The translations under genes were made by a program, and so were the position numbers. From G963422275 sp963422275 (GTDB lineage: Bacteria > Pseudomonadota > Alphaproteobacteria > Rhodobacterales > Rhodobacteraceae), in NCBI GenBank assembly GCA_963422275.1, contig OY729418.1:1116001-1180000 (forward strand): a stretch of 64,000 nucleotides of DNA. The letters run 5' to 3'. Shown here in pieces: positions 46,597 to 54,874 of this stretch. Positions within the stretch are counted from its first letter, which is position 1. Every line of letters begins with the position of its first letter. The notes under the pieces are model-generated. The model made no database searches. It saw nothing but the letters and a program-made list of their open reading frames with translations, and was not told the DNA's origin.

Positions 46597-46894
46597 TTGC
46601 CACGCGACGCCGGTAGGAAGCGGCCACTTGGAGCGCGCGCGGCGTCGGTGCGGGCGGCTTGTCCAGTGCCGCAGCGAACAGTCTGGCGTCTTCTGCCGTC
46701 AGCACATGGCGCGAGTTGGCCTCAAGGACCCGCTGCGCTTCCTTCGCGATGGCGTTGCGCAGGAACACAGATTTTTTGACACCCAGTGACGTCGTGGCGC
46801 GCTCGATCAGCGCGGCAAGGGTGTCGCCATGCCGCACCTGAGTGGTGCGCGTCTGCTTCTCGCTGTTCAAGCCAGTAAAATTCAGGTCTTGCAT
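46586..46894 (-). CDS. DUF1778 ribbon-helix-helix antitoxin, TacA-like
   Basis: 102 residues from the ATG at 46894, preceded by AAAGGAGG. TRTTQVRHGDTLAALIERAT, SLGVKKSVFLRNAIAKEAQR and HVLTAEDARLFAAALDKPPAP: an N-terminal DNA-binding strand-helix-helix followed by a toxin-binding tail. It should repress the operon through the inverted repeat at 46914-46934 and neutralise the GNAT toxin. Confidence 0.82.
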   Translation of the reverse strand: MQDLNFTGLNSEKQTRTTQVRHGDTLAALIERATTSLGVKKSVFLRNAIAKEAQRVLEANSRHVLTAEDARLFAAALDKPPAPTPRALQVAASYRRRVANAD

Positions 46895-46913
46895 GATGGG
46901 CCTCCTTTCCATT

Positions 46914-46934
46914 TGTAATGCAGATTGCATCACA
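46914..46934 (-). promoter_or_regulatory. Inverted repeat upstream of the tacA-like gene
   Basis: TGTAATGCA-GAT-TGCATCACA: two 9-bp arms with one mismatch and a 3-bp spacer, 20 bp before the antitoxin start. Likely operator for autoregulation. Confidence 0.45.
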
Positions 46935-47175
46935 TGTAAAGGGCAACTATCCTGAGAACAGCAGTTCTCACTAGGTCGATTGCCGGTTCCGGATGGCACC
47001 CTGCGGCCGGTCCCTTCAAAAAGTGCCTTCGCTATCCGCCTCCAGAACGGCCACTACCCGCTATAAGGCCGCCCTGACTGAACTAGGACAAGCGTTTGAT
47101 CCGCGATGCCTGACAGCATAATCTGATCGATGGATGGCCCGTAGAAGGGCTTCCGACCAAAAAGGAGGTGCCAGC
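46935..47175. other. No recognised gene
   Basis: Spacer between two divergently written toxin-antitoxin loci; nothing identified. Confidence 0.3.
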
Positions 47176-47370
47176 ATGGGCACCGGCATCACACCGTCCG
47201 AGACATCGATCCCGGGACAAGTCCGTGTCGATGGAGAAACTGGTGCGCCGCCTGAAACCGTCAGGGCTTTCACGCGGCATTTCGGGGAGAATCACAACGT
47301 GGAGCTTCTGCCCTCGGTCCGATGCGGCTACAGGCCGCTGCTGTCGTTCTCCGGTGAGGGCGAAGCATGA
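47176..47370 (+). pseudogene. Probable antitoxin remnant before the PIN gene
   Basis: The frame from the ATG at 47176 ends at a TGA that overlaps the PIN start (ATGA), the position expected for an antitoxin. Its own sequence is not recognisable, but a second frame contains MEKLVRRLKPSGL, like the start of FitA/VapB proteins. Probably a frameshifted antitoxin. Confidence 0.35.
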
Positions 47371-47721
47371 CTGCTCCGCTCGCGTGGCTGATAGACACAA
47401 ATGTCATCTCCAAAATGATGCGTCCGCGGCCGGAGCCGCGGGGCCACCGCCTTTCCCGACTCCATAGCCGAAGAGGATCTCGGCATTGCTTCAATCGCCG
47501 TTTTGGAGATGCTTGACGGCATCGGCCGTTTGGCCCCCGGTCGGCGTCGATATCCGCGTGCCCGGCGCAGGGCACTTGCACTAGATGCAGGTGCCGCCGC
47601 AGTCCTCGGTGACAAGATTGATGCCAATATCCTCGCCGTCGAAATCCCGTCTGCCAGCCGCCCACTCGTAACCATAGCTTGCTATCGGAAAACCGGTCCT
47701 GGCAGAGAGGGTCTTGCTTGA
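47367..47721 (+). pseudogene. PIN-domain toxin, frameshifted
   Basis: APLAWLIDTNVISKMMRPRPEP carries the first PIN Asp; after a frame change near 47432 comes AFPDSIAEEDLGIASIAVLEMLDGIGRLAPGRRR. Both parts match FitB/VapC-like toxins, but the C-terminal half that should carry the remaining acidic residues is replaced by unrelated sequence. Confidence 0.65.
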
Positions 47722-47768
47722 ACCAAGCATTCATCAACCGCTTGAACAGGCGGCTGTTCTCGGCCTAG

Positions 47769-48815
47769 GGAACCTCTGAATACAGCCCGGTTTTGGGCGT
47801 TGCATTGCGCATCCGGTGCGTGTCCGCTATTTTGCGCCACGCCTTTTTTGAGGGGATCCTGACATGCAGCGCCTTCAGCAATTGACCTTTGCCAGCATCC
47901 AATGCGATCGCAAGAAGCGCAAGACGCGCCGCGAGATCTTTCCGGAGCGGATGGACGGCCTGATCCCCTAGGAGCGCCTGGAGGCCCGCATTGCGCCAGC
48001 GTATCCGAAGGGCGGCCGCAAGGGGCGACAGCTGTATCCGCTGTCGGTGATGCTGCGCGTGCACTGCGTTCAGCTGTTTTGCAACCGGAGCGACCCGTTG
48101 ATGGAGGACCGGCTTGCGAGGCGGAGAGCATCCGGCGCTTTGCCGGGGCGGTGCTTGAGAAGGTTCCGGACGAGACGACGATCCCGAGTTCCGCCACCGG
48201 CTGGGAGCCACGGACTGGCGCACCAACTGTTCGGGATATCAGGGATCGCCTGGCCGAGCGGGGGGTTTTGCTGAAGAAGGGCGGCATCGTTGACGCCACC
48301 ATCATCTCGGCGCCATCGTCGACCGGGAACGGGAGCAACGCCCGCGATCCGGAGATGCACCAGACAAGGAAAGGGAACCAGTGGCATTTCGGGATGAAGC
48401 TGCACATCGGCACCGACACCCGGGGTCTGGTGCACCATCTGGAGGGAACGGCCGCCAACGTTCACGACCTGACGCCTTCGGGCAAGCTTCTGCACGGCGA
48501 GGAGGAGCAAGTCTGGGGTGACTCTGGATACCGCGGGATTGGCAAGCGCGCGGAGCACGCGCATCGCGAGGTGTCGCGGCAGATTGCCATGCCCCCGGGC
48601 TTCTCGAACCTGATGATTGCCCGGCCGCACCTGTCGTGACAAGGGATCAGTGTGTCCGGAATTTGCCGGACCGGCCCCGCGGGGGCTGAACCGGCGGCGG
48701 TTTCGCCCCGAAAACGCGCATTTGCGGCTTCCGGACCGCCGAAAACCGACCGGTGCAGCCGGGAAGGGCAACTCCAGCAGCAAACCCCAAAAAAAACCTC
48801 CAAATCAGAGGTTCC
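47769..48815 (+). mobile_element. IS5-family element, copy 2 (type A), degraded
   Basis: GGAACCTCTGA to TCAGAGGTTCC with CTAG on both sides, as in copy 1. The transposase starts MQRLQQLTFASIQCDRKKRK; a TAG at 47969-47971, frame changes and a deletion before the final GFSNLMIARPHLS remove part of the catalytic core (the stretch after SRQIAM is missing). It has no nested element, which gives the uninterrupted sequence at the IS1182 insertion point. Confidence 0.88.
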
Positions 48816-49144
48816 CTAGCCGCCAGCGATGGACCGGCTGTGGTCCAGCGTCTTCTGAAAGCCGTCGCTCAAGCCCTACGCTCCCCGAGACGCCGCGAAG
48901 CCCAGAACTATCCAGCAATCCCGTCTGCCAGCCCGATTTCGATCTTCTCCGCCGCAAGCCGCTCGACAATCCTCATATATGGCAGCTTCCGCTTGGAACA
49001 GACTCGCGTCGATATCGACTCGCTTTCAGTGAAGCGTCATGATCTCGCCCCGACGCATGCCGCGTGTAGCTCGAACATCAGGAGATTGCGTGTACCGGTG
49101 CACTTGGTTGCGCACCGTTGCCTCAATGCCGGTGAGCGCACCCG
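48816..49144. other. No recognised gene
   Basis: Minus frame around 48985-48900 (MRIVERLAAEKIEIGLADGIAG then stop) looks weakly protein-like; otherwise nothing. The motif CGCTCGACAATCCTCA is shared with about 41157. Confidence 0.3.
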
Positions 49145-49267
49145 TCAGCTTCATCGATATTCGAAAACCAGTCCCTTAAAAACGCGCCCGGTCCATCCGC
49201 CTGTCCCCCATGTCCAATGCAAATCGAGAACCAGTCCGGTAGCAGGCTCACGAATTGCAAATTGAGC
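49145..49267 (-). mobile_element. IS1595-family end fragment
   Basis: On the minus strand it starts with GGCTCAATTTGCAATTCG at 49267 and continues with sequence matching the element at 1741-2038, including the codons for RDWFSNIDE. It breaks off after the equivalent of GCTGACGG. It truncates the third gene of the adjacent cassette. Confidence 0.55.
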
Positions 49268-49461
49268 CAAAAAATTTGAAAGCCCTTCCAGCCATCTCCT
49301 TGCAACATGCTCTTTCTAAAGTGGTCATTATAGGCACTCAGAATGTAGTCGGGGGAATGACCCGATGAAATTGAGTGCAGTTCCTTGACCAAAACCTGTC
49401 TGTCTTCGGCAGTAAGGTAATAAGGAATCTGCCGTTGCAGGCTCTCGACATTGAATTCCAT
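49268..49461 (-). pseudogene. Unknown cassette, third gene, 3' trunc by IS1595 fragment
   Basis: From the ATG at 49461: MEFNVESLQRQIPYYLTAED, RQVLVKELHSISSG, YNDHFRKSMLQGDGWKGFQIF, then the IS1595 end. The opening, up to QGDGW, resembles a family of uncharacterised proteins I recall as IPYYLT and LQGDGW proteins, but I cannot name a function. It lies 8 bp after the stop of the preceding small gene, so it was the last gene of a short operon. Confidence 0.5.
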
Positions 49462-49719
49462 GCAGACTGTCAGGCTTCATAAAGCTGATCCACATTCGCG
49501 TCCCAAACTGCCTCAAATTCAGTCCCAAGGGGTTCTTGACCATCCAACAGTGACGCATAGACCGTAGCAATCTCCTGCCCAAAGTCTAGCACAGCAGCTT
49601 GGCTCAAGGAGGTTAGCGAATTCTTAAATGAGCTAAATGTCGGTGCGGCATTATTCGAAACGTATGTAGAAAGTTCGATTTCAGGCCAACTCGCCAGATC
49701 TGAGGAGAAGTGTGAATCT

Positions 49720-50727
49720 ACCCGAGTTATGGATAAGCTCTGTTTTCTTTTGGAATGCACCGAATGGCGTCTGGCACGACGATTTTGCCGATTTTGACCT
49801 TTGGCTGCGCCAGAATATAGGCAGCCAGACATGACAGGATATGAACGAAGGCATTTGTTGGGGACCGGTGTCGTGTGTGTTCCAATCCCATGCTCGATTT
49901 CAGTTTATCGAACAGCGTTTCAATGATGAACCGCTTCCGCAACATGATTTGGTCCAGAATGGGCAGAGGAAAGTTTTTCATGTTGCGGCGAATGCCAGTG
50001 ATCAGGTGCAGGCCCTGCTGCCACAAACGCTGGAAAAGCGGCTTCGAAATGCAGCCTTTATCGCCGAACGCCTTGCCTTTCAACTCGGCAATCATGGTCT
50101 CAAGCGGCTTGCGGTCGTCGGTGTTTCCAGGCGTGATCTTGACGGCCATGACCTGACCCTTGTCGTTGATGACCAGATGCAGCTTGAACCCGAAAAACCA
50201 CCCCATGGTGCTTCGGCCCCGCTTGGCCAGTCCCTTGAAGACCTTGTTCCGGTTGATCCGTGCGTTGTGGCAGACAGCGAGCTTGGTGCTGTCCACAAAA
50301 CAGATTCCGGTTTCCTCACCGCGAAAGCATTGCATCAAGATGCAAAACGGAACCAGCAAGCGCGGCATCAGAGCGACAAACCGTCCGTAGCTCGGCAGGT
50401 CTCCAAAGCAGTCGCGATATTTCCGCTCCACGCCATGGAACCAGAAAGCCTTGAAATTCTTGAAGGGCGAGAGATGAAACAACACCATGATGAAGAGCCT
50501 TTCACTGAGCGAGAGCTTGCCCGAGCGCGAGCGCTGGCGGCCTGTGCCGATCAGCCGATGCCGCTCCCATTCTTCAAAGGTCTTTGCAAAGTCGTCGAGA
50601 CAGCAGAACAGTGCGATGACAGAGGTGCTCATTGAGGGGATCCCATCCGTTGATTTTGGTTGCGGATACAGAATCAGGCCACGCCCGATTTGGGAACCCC
50701 CTCACCCCTCTTATCCAGAATTGGGGT
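49720..50727 (-). mobile_element. IS982-family insertion sequence, copy 2
   Basis: Ends ACCCGAGTTATGGATAAG (49720) and CTTATCCAGAATTGGGGT (to 50727), flanked on both sides by TGAATCT, a 7-bp target duplication. Inverted relative to copy 1 at 44341-45348 and nearly identical to it. Confidence 0.95.
49727..50632 (-). CDS. IS982-family transposase
   Basis: 301-residue intact transposase with the same catalytic residues as the copy at 44436 (FVDSTKL, GNTDDR, FIIETLFDKLK). It differs at about eight positions (for example Cys for Arg in YRDCFGD, Pro for Leu in KNFPLPIL). Insertion into a small gene that can still be read after in-silico excision argues for recent transposition. Confidence 0.95.
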   Translation of the reverse strand: MSTSVIALFCCLDDFAKTFEEWERHRLIGTGRQRSRSGKLSLSERLFIMVLFHLSPFKNFKAFWFHGVERKYRDCFGDLPSYGRFVALMPRLLVPFCILMQCFRGEETGICFVDSTKLAVCHNARINRNKVFKGLAKRGRSTMGWFFGFKLHLVINDKGQVMAVKITPGNTDDRKPLETMIAELKGKAFGDKGCISKPLFQRLWQQGLHLITGIRRNMKNFPLPILDQIMLRKRFIIETLFDKLKSSMGLEHTRHRSPTNAFVHILSCLAAYILAQPKVKIGKIVVPDAIRCIPKENRAYP

Positions 50728-50750
50728 TGAATCTGCTGCGAAAGCAGCGG

Positions 50751-51526
50751 TTAGGTCGTGTACTCATTAGTTTTGATCCAGAGGCGGATGCAGGCGAGGG
50801 CGATTGCGGCGAGGAAGTTTCTTGCAAGCTTGTGATGGCGGGTCGCGATGCCTCGGAAGTGCTTGAGCTTGTTGAAGAAGCGTTCCACGAGGTTGCGTTG
50901 GCGGTAGAGGTCATGGGATGCGGAGCGCTGCTCCCGGCGACCCCGTTGGGTCGGGATGTGGGGGCAAGAGCCATGGTCGGCAATGCGTTTGAGGATGGCG
51001 CGGGAGTCGCAGCCGCGGTCAGCGACGGTGTCCCGGGCCGGCTCAAGGCCGTCAAGGAGGGCCGGCACGGCAGCCTTGTCGGAGGCTTGGCCCGGGGTGA
51101 TCACGAAGCGTCGCGGCAGGCCAAGGCCGTCGACGACGACGTGGATTTTGGTGCTCAGCCCGCCTCGCGAGCGTCCGATGGCGTGGTCCGGACCCCCTTT
51201 TTTCCGCCCGCGGCGTGCTGGTGGGCGCGCACCACCGAGGCGTCGAGGAGATGAAGAGATCCCGGCGAGCCCGTCGCCAGCGCCCCGAACAGGCGCTCCC
51301 GCACCCCTTGCTTGGCCCAGCGGTTGTAGCGGTTGCATACTGTCGTATATGGCCCGCAGCGTTCCGGAAGGTCGCGCCACGGCATGCCGTGGCGCAGGAT
51401 GTGAAAGATCCCGCTGATCGCCCGCCGGTCGTCCACCCGTGGAACGCCCCGCGGCTTGTCAGGCGGCAACGGCGAGATGATCGCCCATTCCGCATCCGTC
51501 AGATCGTGCCTTCCCTGCATCCTCAA
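50751..51526 (-). CDS. IS427-group transposase, two frames joined by frameshifting
   Basis: The first frame (51526-51155) reads RHDLTDAEWAIISPLPP, PRVDDRRAISGIFHILRHGM, PWRDLPERCGPYTTVCNRY, DASVVRAHQHAAGGKK. The second frame (to 50751) continues GPDHAIGRSRGGLSTKIHVV, DGLEPARDTVADRGCDS, YRQRNLVERFFNKLKHFRG, to a normal C-terminus. The switch point lies at an A6G run (plus strand CTTTTTTCC near 51191-51199), a typical slippery site for programmed -1 frameshifting in this group. All catalytic residues are kept, so the enzyme is probably functional. Confidence 0.85.
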
Positions 51527-51601
51527 TCTCCCGCTGTTTGGAAGATTGAATCACATCAGAGCCGAAAAGAGAATCCCTTTTCCCTTTATGAGTACACGAC
51601 C
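50754..51601 (-). mobile_element. IS5-family IS427-group element, near intact
   Basis: Inverted ends GGTCGTGTACTCAT and ATGAGTACACGACC, flanked by TA on both sides. It holds two overlapping transposase frames on the minus strand. It has inserted into the second gene of the unknown cassette. Confidence 0.9.
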
Positions 51602-51681
51602 TAGTCCCATCACGGCAACTGCTGCTGTCGGAGAAAGTGATTGGTGCAGAACAAACCTATTCATAAACCGGCCCCATCTCT

Positions 51682-52195
51682 TCAATTGTTGTATATGTTA
51701 AGCAACTGAAAAATATCGCCTTGTTTTTTTTGCCACAACTGTTCCAAGCTTGGCTCAAGTTCGGCTTCGAAAGTGGCAAGGTCGGGCTGGTTAATGTTGC
51801 GAATCGAATTGATGTCCACAACCACGCCGTGAAACGTGTTTCCATTCGGGAGTTGACCGCTCGCGCCAGTGATCAAAGAAAGTACATGAACAATGTCGTT
51901 GTCGATCTGATCTACACGTATGTTGACAGCGTCGTCTTTCACCTCGACAGGCCCGAGCGTTATGCCCATCTTGATCTGCTCAGCTAGCGTCCGTGCCGCG
52001 ATAGCGTTCACATACTTCAAAGAGTACCGTCCGGTGCTTTCGATGACCGACACCCGCAATTTGCGCTATGATATCGAGGATCTCCTCCTTGAATTTTGGC
52101 CACTTCGGATATGGCAACATGCAACTGATTACGATGTTTCGCTCACCAACCGAAATGGAAAACTTATTCCGCTCAAGGCGCATTAAGGGGGCAAA
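51682..52195 (-). pseudogene. Unknown cassette, first gene (TIGR04255-like), frameshifted, 5' truncated
   Basis: Minus strand: APLMRLERNKFSISVGERN, LPYPKWPKFKEEILDIIAQI, then a frame change near 52050 and SVIESTGRYSLKYVNAIAAR, HVLSLITGASGQLPNGNTFH, VVVDINSIRNINQPDLATFE, and a helical end LEQLWQKKQGDIFQLLNIYNN. The order of a YPxWxxF strand, an RYxxN strand, a LDIN-like strand and a final helix fits the TIGR04255 family of uncharacterised proteins; this match is tentative. The 5' end is lost at the IS1595 element on its right. Confidence 0.5.
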
Positions 52196-52199
52196 CTGA

Positions 52200-53165
52200 A
52201 GGTTGGGAATATTCTTTCGAACTGCTTATGCACTTGATTCCGGTTCGATCAAGATGTGGTAGGGGCGAGGTTTGGCGCGCAGCGCCTGCAGGAACAGGGA
52301 CAGGAAGGCAGCGTGGCGATTTCGGCACCGATTGAAACGAAAGACGAACTCGCCGAGACAGGTCTGGAGGCGCTTGGCGCGCAGCCCGTGGCAGACGCCC
52401 CGAGCCCAGCCCTTGAGGTTGCAGAGCGCGGTGTGGATCCAGGCGAGAACTTCATGGGCGGGCCTGTCGCCGACGACATGGGGCTGGTGGCGGTCCCGAG
52501 GCACCGGGCTGCAGCCTTTCCAGCCGTCTGTCTTGACGATCGCGGTCGCGGCGGTGTTGCGCACAGCGAAGTTGCCGAGATCCTTGGCGCTGCAGGACGG
52601 GATCGTGGCCAGGCGCTGCGACATGACCCAGTCCCGAGCTGCTTCTGCAACTGCAGGGCGGAGATGCCATTGGAATGAGTGGCAATCAGACAGGCGGCCC
52701 AGAATCAGATCGTGAGCGACAGCCTGGTTCGGTGCAGGAGGGGCCGGCGGTGACCGAGGTCTGCCGATGGCAACGGGCGCACTCGAAGCTGTGCTTCCTG
52801 GTCTTCAGCTGCCACCCGCGGTTGTGGCCGCAGGCGGGACACCGGAAGCCGTTCGGCCATCGGACAGCGACGAGCCGCCGGGCGCCGGCGTCGGGGAACC
52901 GGCGCTGGAAGGCGATGAGGCTGGCGGGGCTTTCGGTCATGGGACGGTTCCACGTCAAGAATGTCATGCGAACATTCCATCATCCAACATCCCGGACACA
53001 ATGCCTTGTGTCGCAGGAACCGTGTGCAATAAGCAGTTCTTTCGAATTGGTTGCAGAATTTCGGCTGCTGGAAGCCGTGTGACAACGGGTTTTGGGCTAA
53101 GTTCGTGAAACAGAATTCTAGGAAGAATGTCGGCCAATTGCGGTTCGCCCTTCAGCCCCATCTCA
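52200..53165 (-). mobile_element. IS1595-family element, degraded
   Basis: Minus strand from 52940: MTESPASLIAFQRRFPDAGA, GFRCPACGHNRGWQLKTRKHSFECARC (zinc ribbon) and TSVTAG; after a deletion, AIVKTDGWKGC, EVLAWIHTALCNLKGWARG, LRAKRLQTCLGEFVFRFNR and AFLSLFLQALRAK, the C-terminal ISXO2-like part. The internal deletion and frame changes inactivate it. Its left edge truncates the unknown cassette and its right edge truncates hsdR. Confidence 0.75.
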
Positions 53166-53218
53166 AACACTGCGTCAACCAGCGGTTCTCTTTTGAGAGC
53201 TTTGGGCAGATGACGCCG

Positions 53219-54108
53219 ATGTGGCGGTCGCCATCCGACTGATCGTCAACCGTGGCGAAGCCAAAGTGAGATGGGTCCTCGTTCATTCTTGCGCCATAGC
53301 CGGGCGTAGCTTGCCGCACTTTCGGGAGTGTCCACAGCGTCGATCGAACGGCCCGCCGCACGGCGTGGAACTGGTGGTAGCCGGCCACGATCTTGACAAG
53401 CCCCGCGCCGGTGTCCTCGAACACGGTGAAATCCCGGATCAGGGTCAGGAACCGGCTCTTCTCGAACACGCCCCCGATGACGGTTTCGAGTTCCGGCGCG
53501 CCCTTCGGGGCGATGACGGAGCCGTCCACGGTGCGCCAGGGCATGAAGCGTTCGAGACTGGCGGTCAGCGAGCGGAGGCGCGCGCGAAGCCCGTCCGAGG
53601 TCACGAGCGCGGTATTGGTGCGGAACAGGGACGGTATCTGGTCCTTGTAGGTCTGGAGCTGGTTGAAGGCCCCTTCGAGGGTGGCGTTTTCATCACCGGG
53701 GTTCTTCAGCTCGATCACGGCCAGCGGCAGGCCGTTGACGAACAGCACCACGTCAGGGCGGCGATTGTGTTCGTGCTCGATCACCGTGAACTGGTTCACC
53801 GCGAGCCAGTCGTTGACGGCTGCATCGTCCAAGTCGATCAGCCGGGCGACATCTCTGCCGACACTCCCGTCCTCGCGGGCGACCTCGACCGGAACGCCCT
53901 CGACCAGATAGCGGTGCAGGCGCCGGTTCTCCTCGACGAGCGAGGGGGTTCCCGTCTGCCGCACCTTGCGCAGCACCTCATCGTAGCTGCCGCGCTCCGG
54001 CGCCGTGCCTTCCGGGCCGATGTCCGGTCCGTGCAGCATTGCTTAGCCGAGCCCTGCAAGCCATGCGAGAGCGGCGTCTTCCACCTCGCTTTCGGCGAAT
54101 TTGGCCAT
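53219..54108 (-). pseudogene. hsdR: Type I restriction subunit R (HsdR), 5' remnant
   Basis: Starting at the ATG at 54108: AKFAESEVEDAALAWLAGLG, TAA (54042-54044, Tyr expected), then MLHGPDIGPEGTAPERGSYDEV, TPSLVEENRRLHRYLVEGVP, NDWLAVNQFTVIEHEHNRRPDVVLFVNGLPLAVIELKNP (PD-(D/E)XK nuclease), and IVAGYHQFHAVRRAV before the helicase. A segment after SYDEV is also deleted. The gene is cut just before the Walker A motif by the IS1595 element, so no motor domain exists. It is the last gene of the hsdM-to-hsdR operon. Restriction by this system is therefore lost. Confidence 0.87.
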
Positions 54109-54313
54109 CAGGCCGCGGCCCCACCCATTCCCAGGACGGATCTTGCGCGCTCGCGGAGGAGCATCTCATAGAGATTCATGCTTCGGATACAGGCGATGAG
54201 GTACGAGCGCATTGGGCCCGGGGAGCCGCGCGCCAGCCAGTGGCAAGGCACATGTCGTGCCGTCCACGTTTCAAAAAACCATAGAATGGATTGTGACTGG
54301 CTACCAGCGCGGC

Positions 54314-54841
54314 TCATTCGACCCGTCCCGTCCAATCGAACTGCGCTCCCAACACTCGAAGCATGACGAATGTGTTTTGCCGAGGGACTTGAAACTCGTC
54401 GCAGACATCCGGCAGTTTCACGTCCTTTCTGGACGCCGGGGCAGGCTGCTCGTTCGTCACAACGGTGGCACCGCGCACCTGCGCGCAGGCTACGAGCCAG
54501 CCGTCCGCACCTGTCGCGAATTTCGCCTTCGCGTGGTCGAAGTAGTTTGGATGGCGTTGAACCCACATCATGATTTCCGTATACACGCGCGCCAGCTCAT
54601 CGGTGTCCACTGGCAGGAAGAATTTTTCCGGGACATCGTTCTTCACCCATTGAAACAGATCCTCGTCACTGCGACCGGCGAGGAGTTCGTTTCGCACTCT
54701 GTCAACGCTGAAAATCCAACCCTCTCCGTGGTAATGAAGCAAGCTTTTCCAAAATCCGGGGCATAGATCGAACGCGTAATACAGGTTCTTCGCGGTGATG
54801 AGGACGTCCGAGTCCACAAGGTATGTCGTCCGATCCGCCAT
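54314..54841 (-). CDS. DUF4411-family PIN-like protein
   Basis: 175 residues: TTYLVDSDVLITAKNLYYAF (Asp for PIN active site), CPGFWKSLLHYHGEGWIFSV, VRNELLAGRSDEDLFQWV, GADGWLVACAQVRGATVVTNEQ and NTFVMLRVLGAQFDW. DUF4411 proteins have a PIN-like nuclease fold and are usually encoded after an ImmA/IrrE-type gene, as here, so a toxin-antitoxin pairing is likely. The ATG at 54841 lies in a 19-bp tandem repeat; in a single-copy ancestor it would overlap the upstream stop. A truncated relative is at 63340. Confidence 0.85.
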   Translation of the reverse strand: MADRTTYLVDSDVLITAKNLYYAFDLCPGFWKSLLHYHGEGWIFSVDRVRNELLAGRSDEDLFQWVKNDVPEKFFLPVDTDELARVYTEIMMWVQRHPNYFDHAKAKFATGADGWLVACAQVRGATVVTNEQPAPASRKDVKLPDVCDEFQVPRQNTFVMLRVLGAQFDWTGRVE

Positions 54842-54874
54842 CAGGAGAGCGGGATGCCATCAGGAGAGCGGGAT
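54837..54874. repeat. Two tandem copies of a 19-bp unit
   Basis: GCCATCAGGAGAGCGGGAT occurs twice in direct succession. Each unit contains, on the minus strand, CTCTCCTGATGGC, that is the immA stop with an overlapping ATG. The duplication moves the DUF4411 start 19 bp away from the stop. Confidence 0.85.

Larger units (their letters stand above)
49470..51664 (-). pseudogene. Unknown cassette, second gene, split by IS982 and IS427-group elements
   Basis: Removing IS982 (with its TGAATCT duplication) and the IS427-group element (with TA duplication) joins 51664-51602, 50753-50728 and 49719-49470 into one uninterrupted frame of about 109 codons: MNRFVLHQSLSPTAAVAVMG, LTAAFAADSHFSSDLASWPE, FSSFKNSLTSLSQAAVLDFG, and a C-terminal FEAVWDANVDQLYEA. 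The start ATG at 51664 is 17 bp after the stop of the upstream gene. No family recognised; a hydrophobic N-terminal stretch is present but may not be a signal peptide. The clean reconstruction shows that the gene was intact until recently. Confidence 0.65.

Noticed and set aside
49470..51664. Secreted protein with signal peptide
   Set aside because: The hydrophobic stretch in the reconstructed 109-residue protein starts late, after about 12 mixed residues, and its partners look cytoplasmic; evidence is too weak to call a signal peptide.
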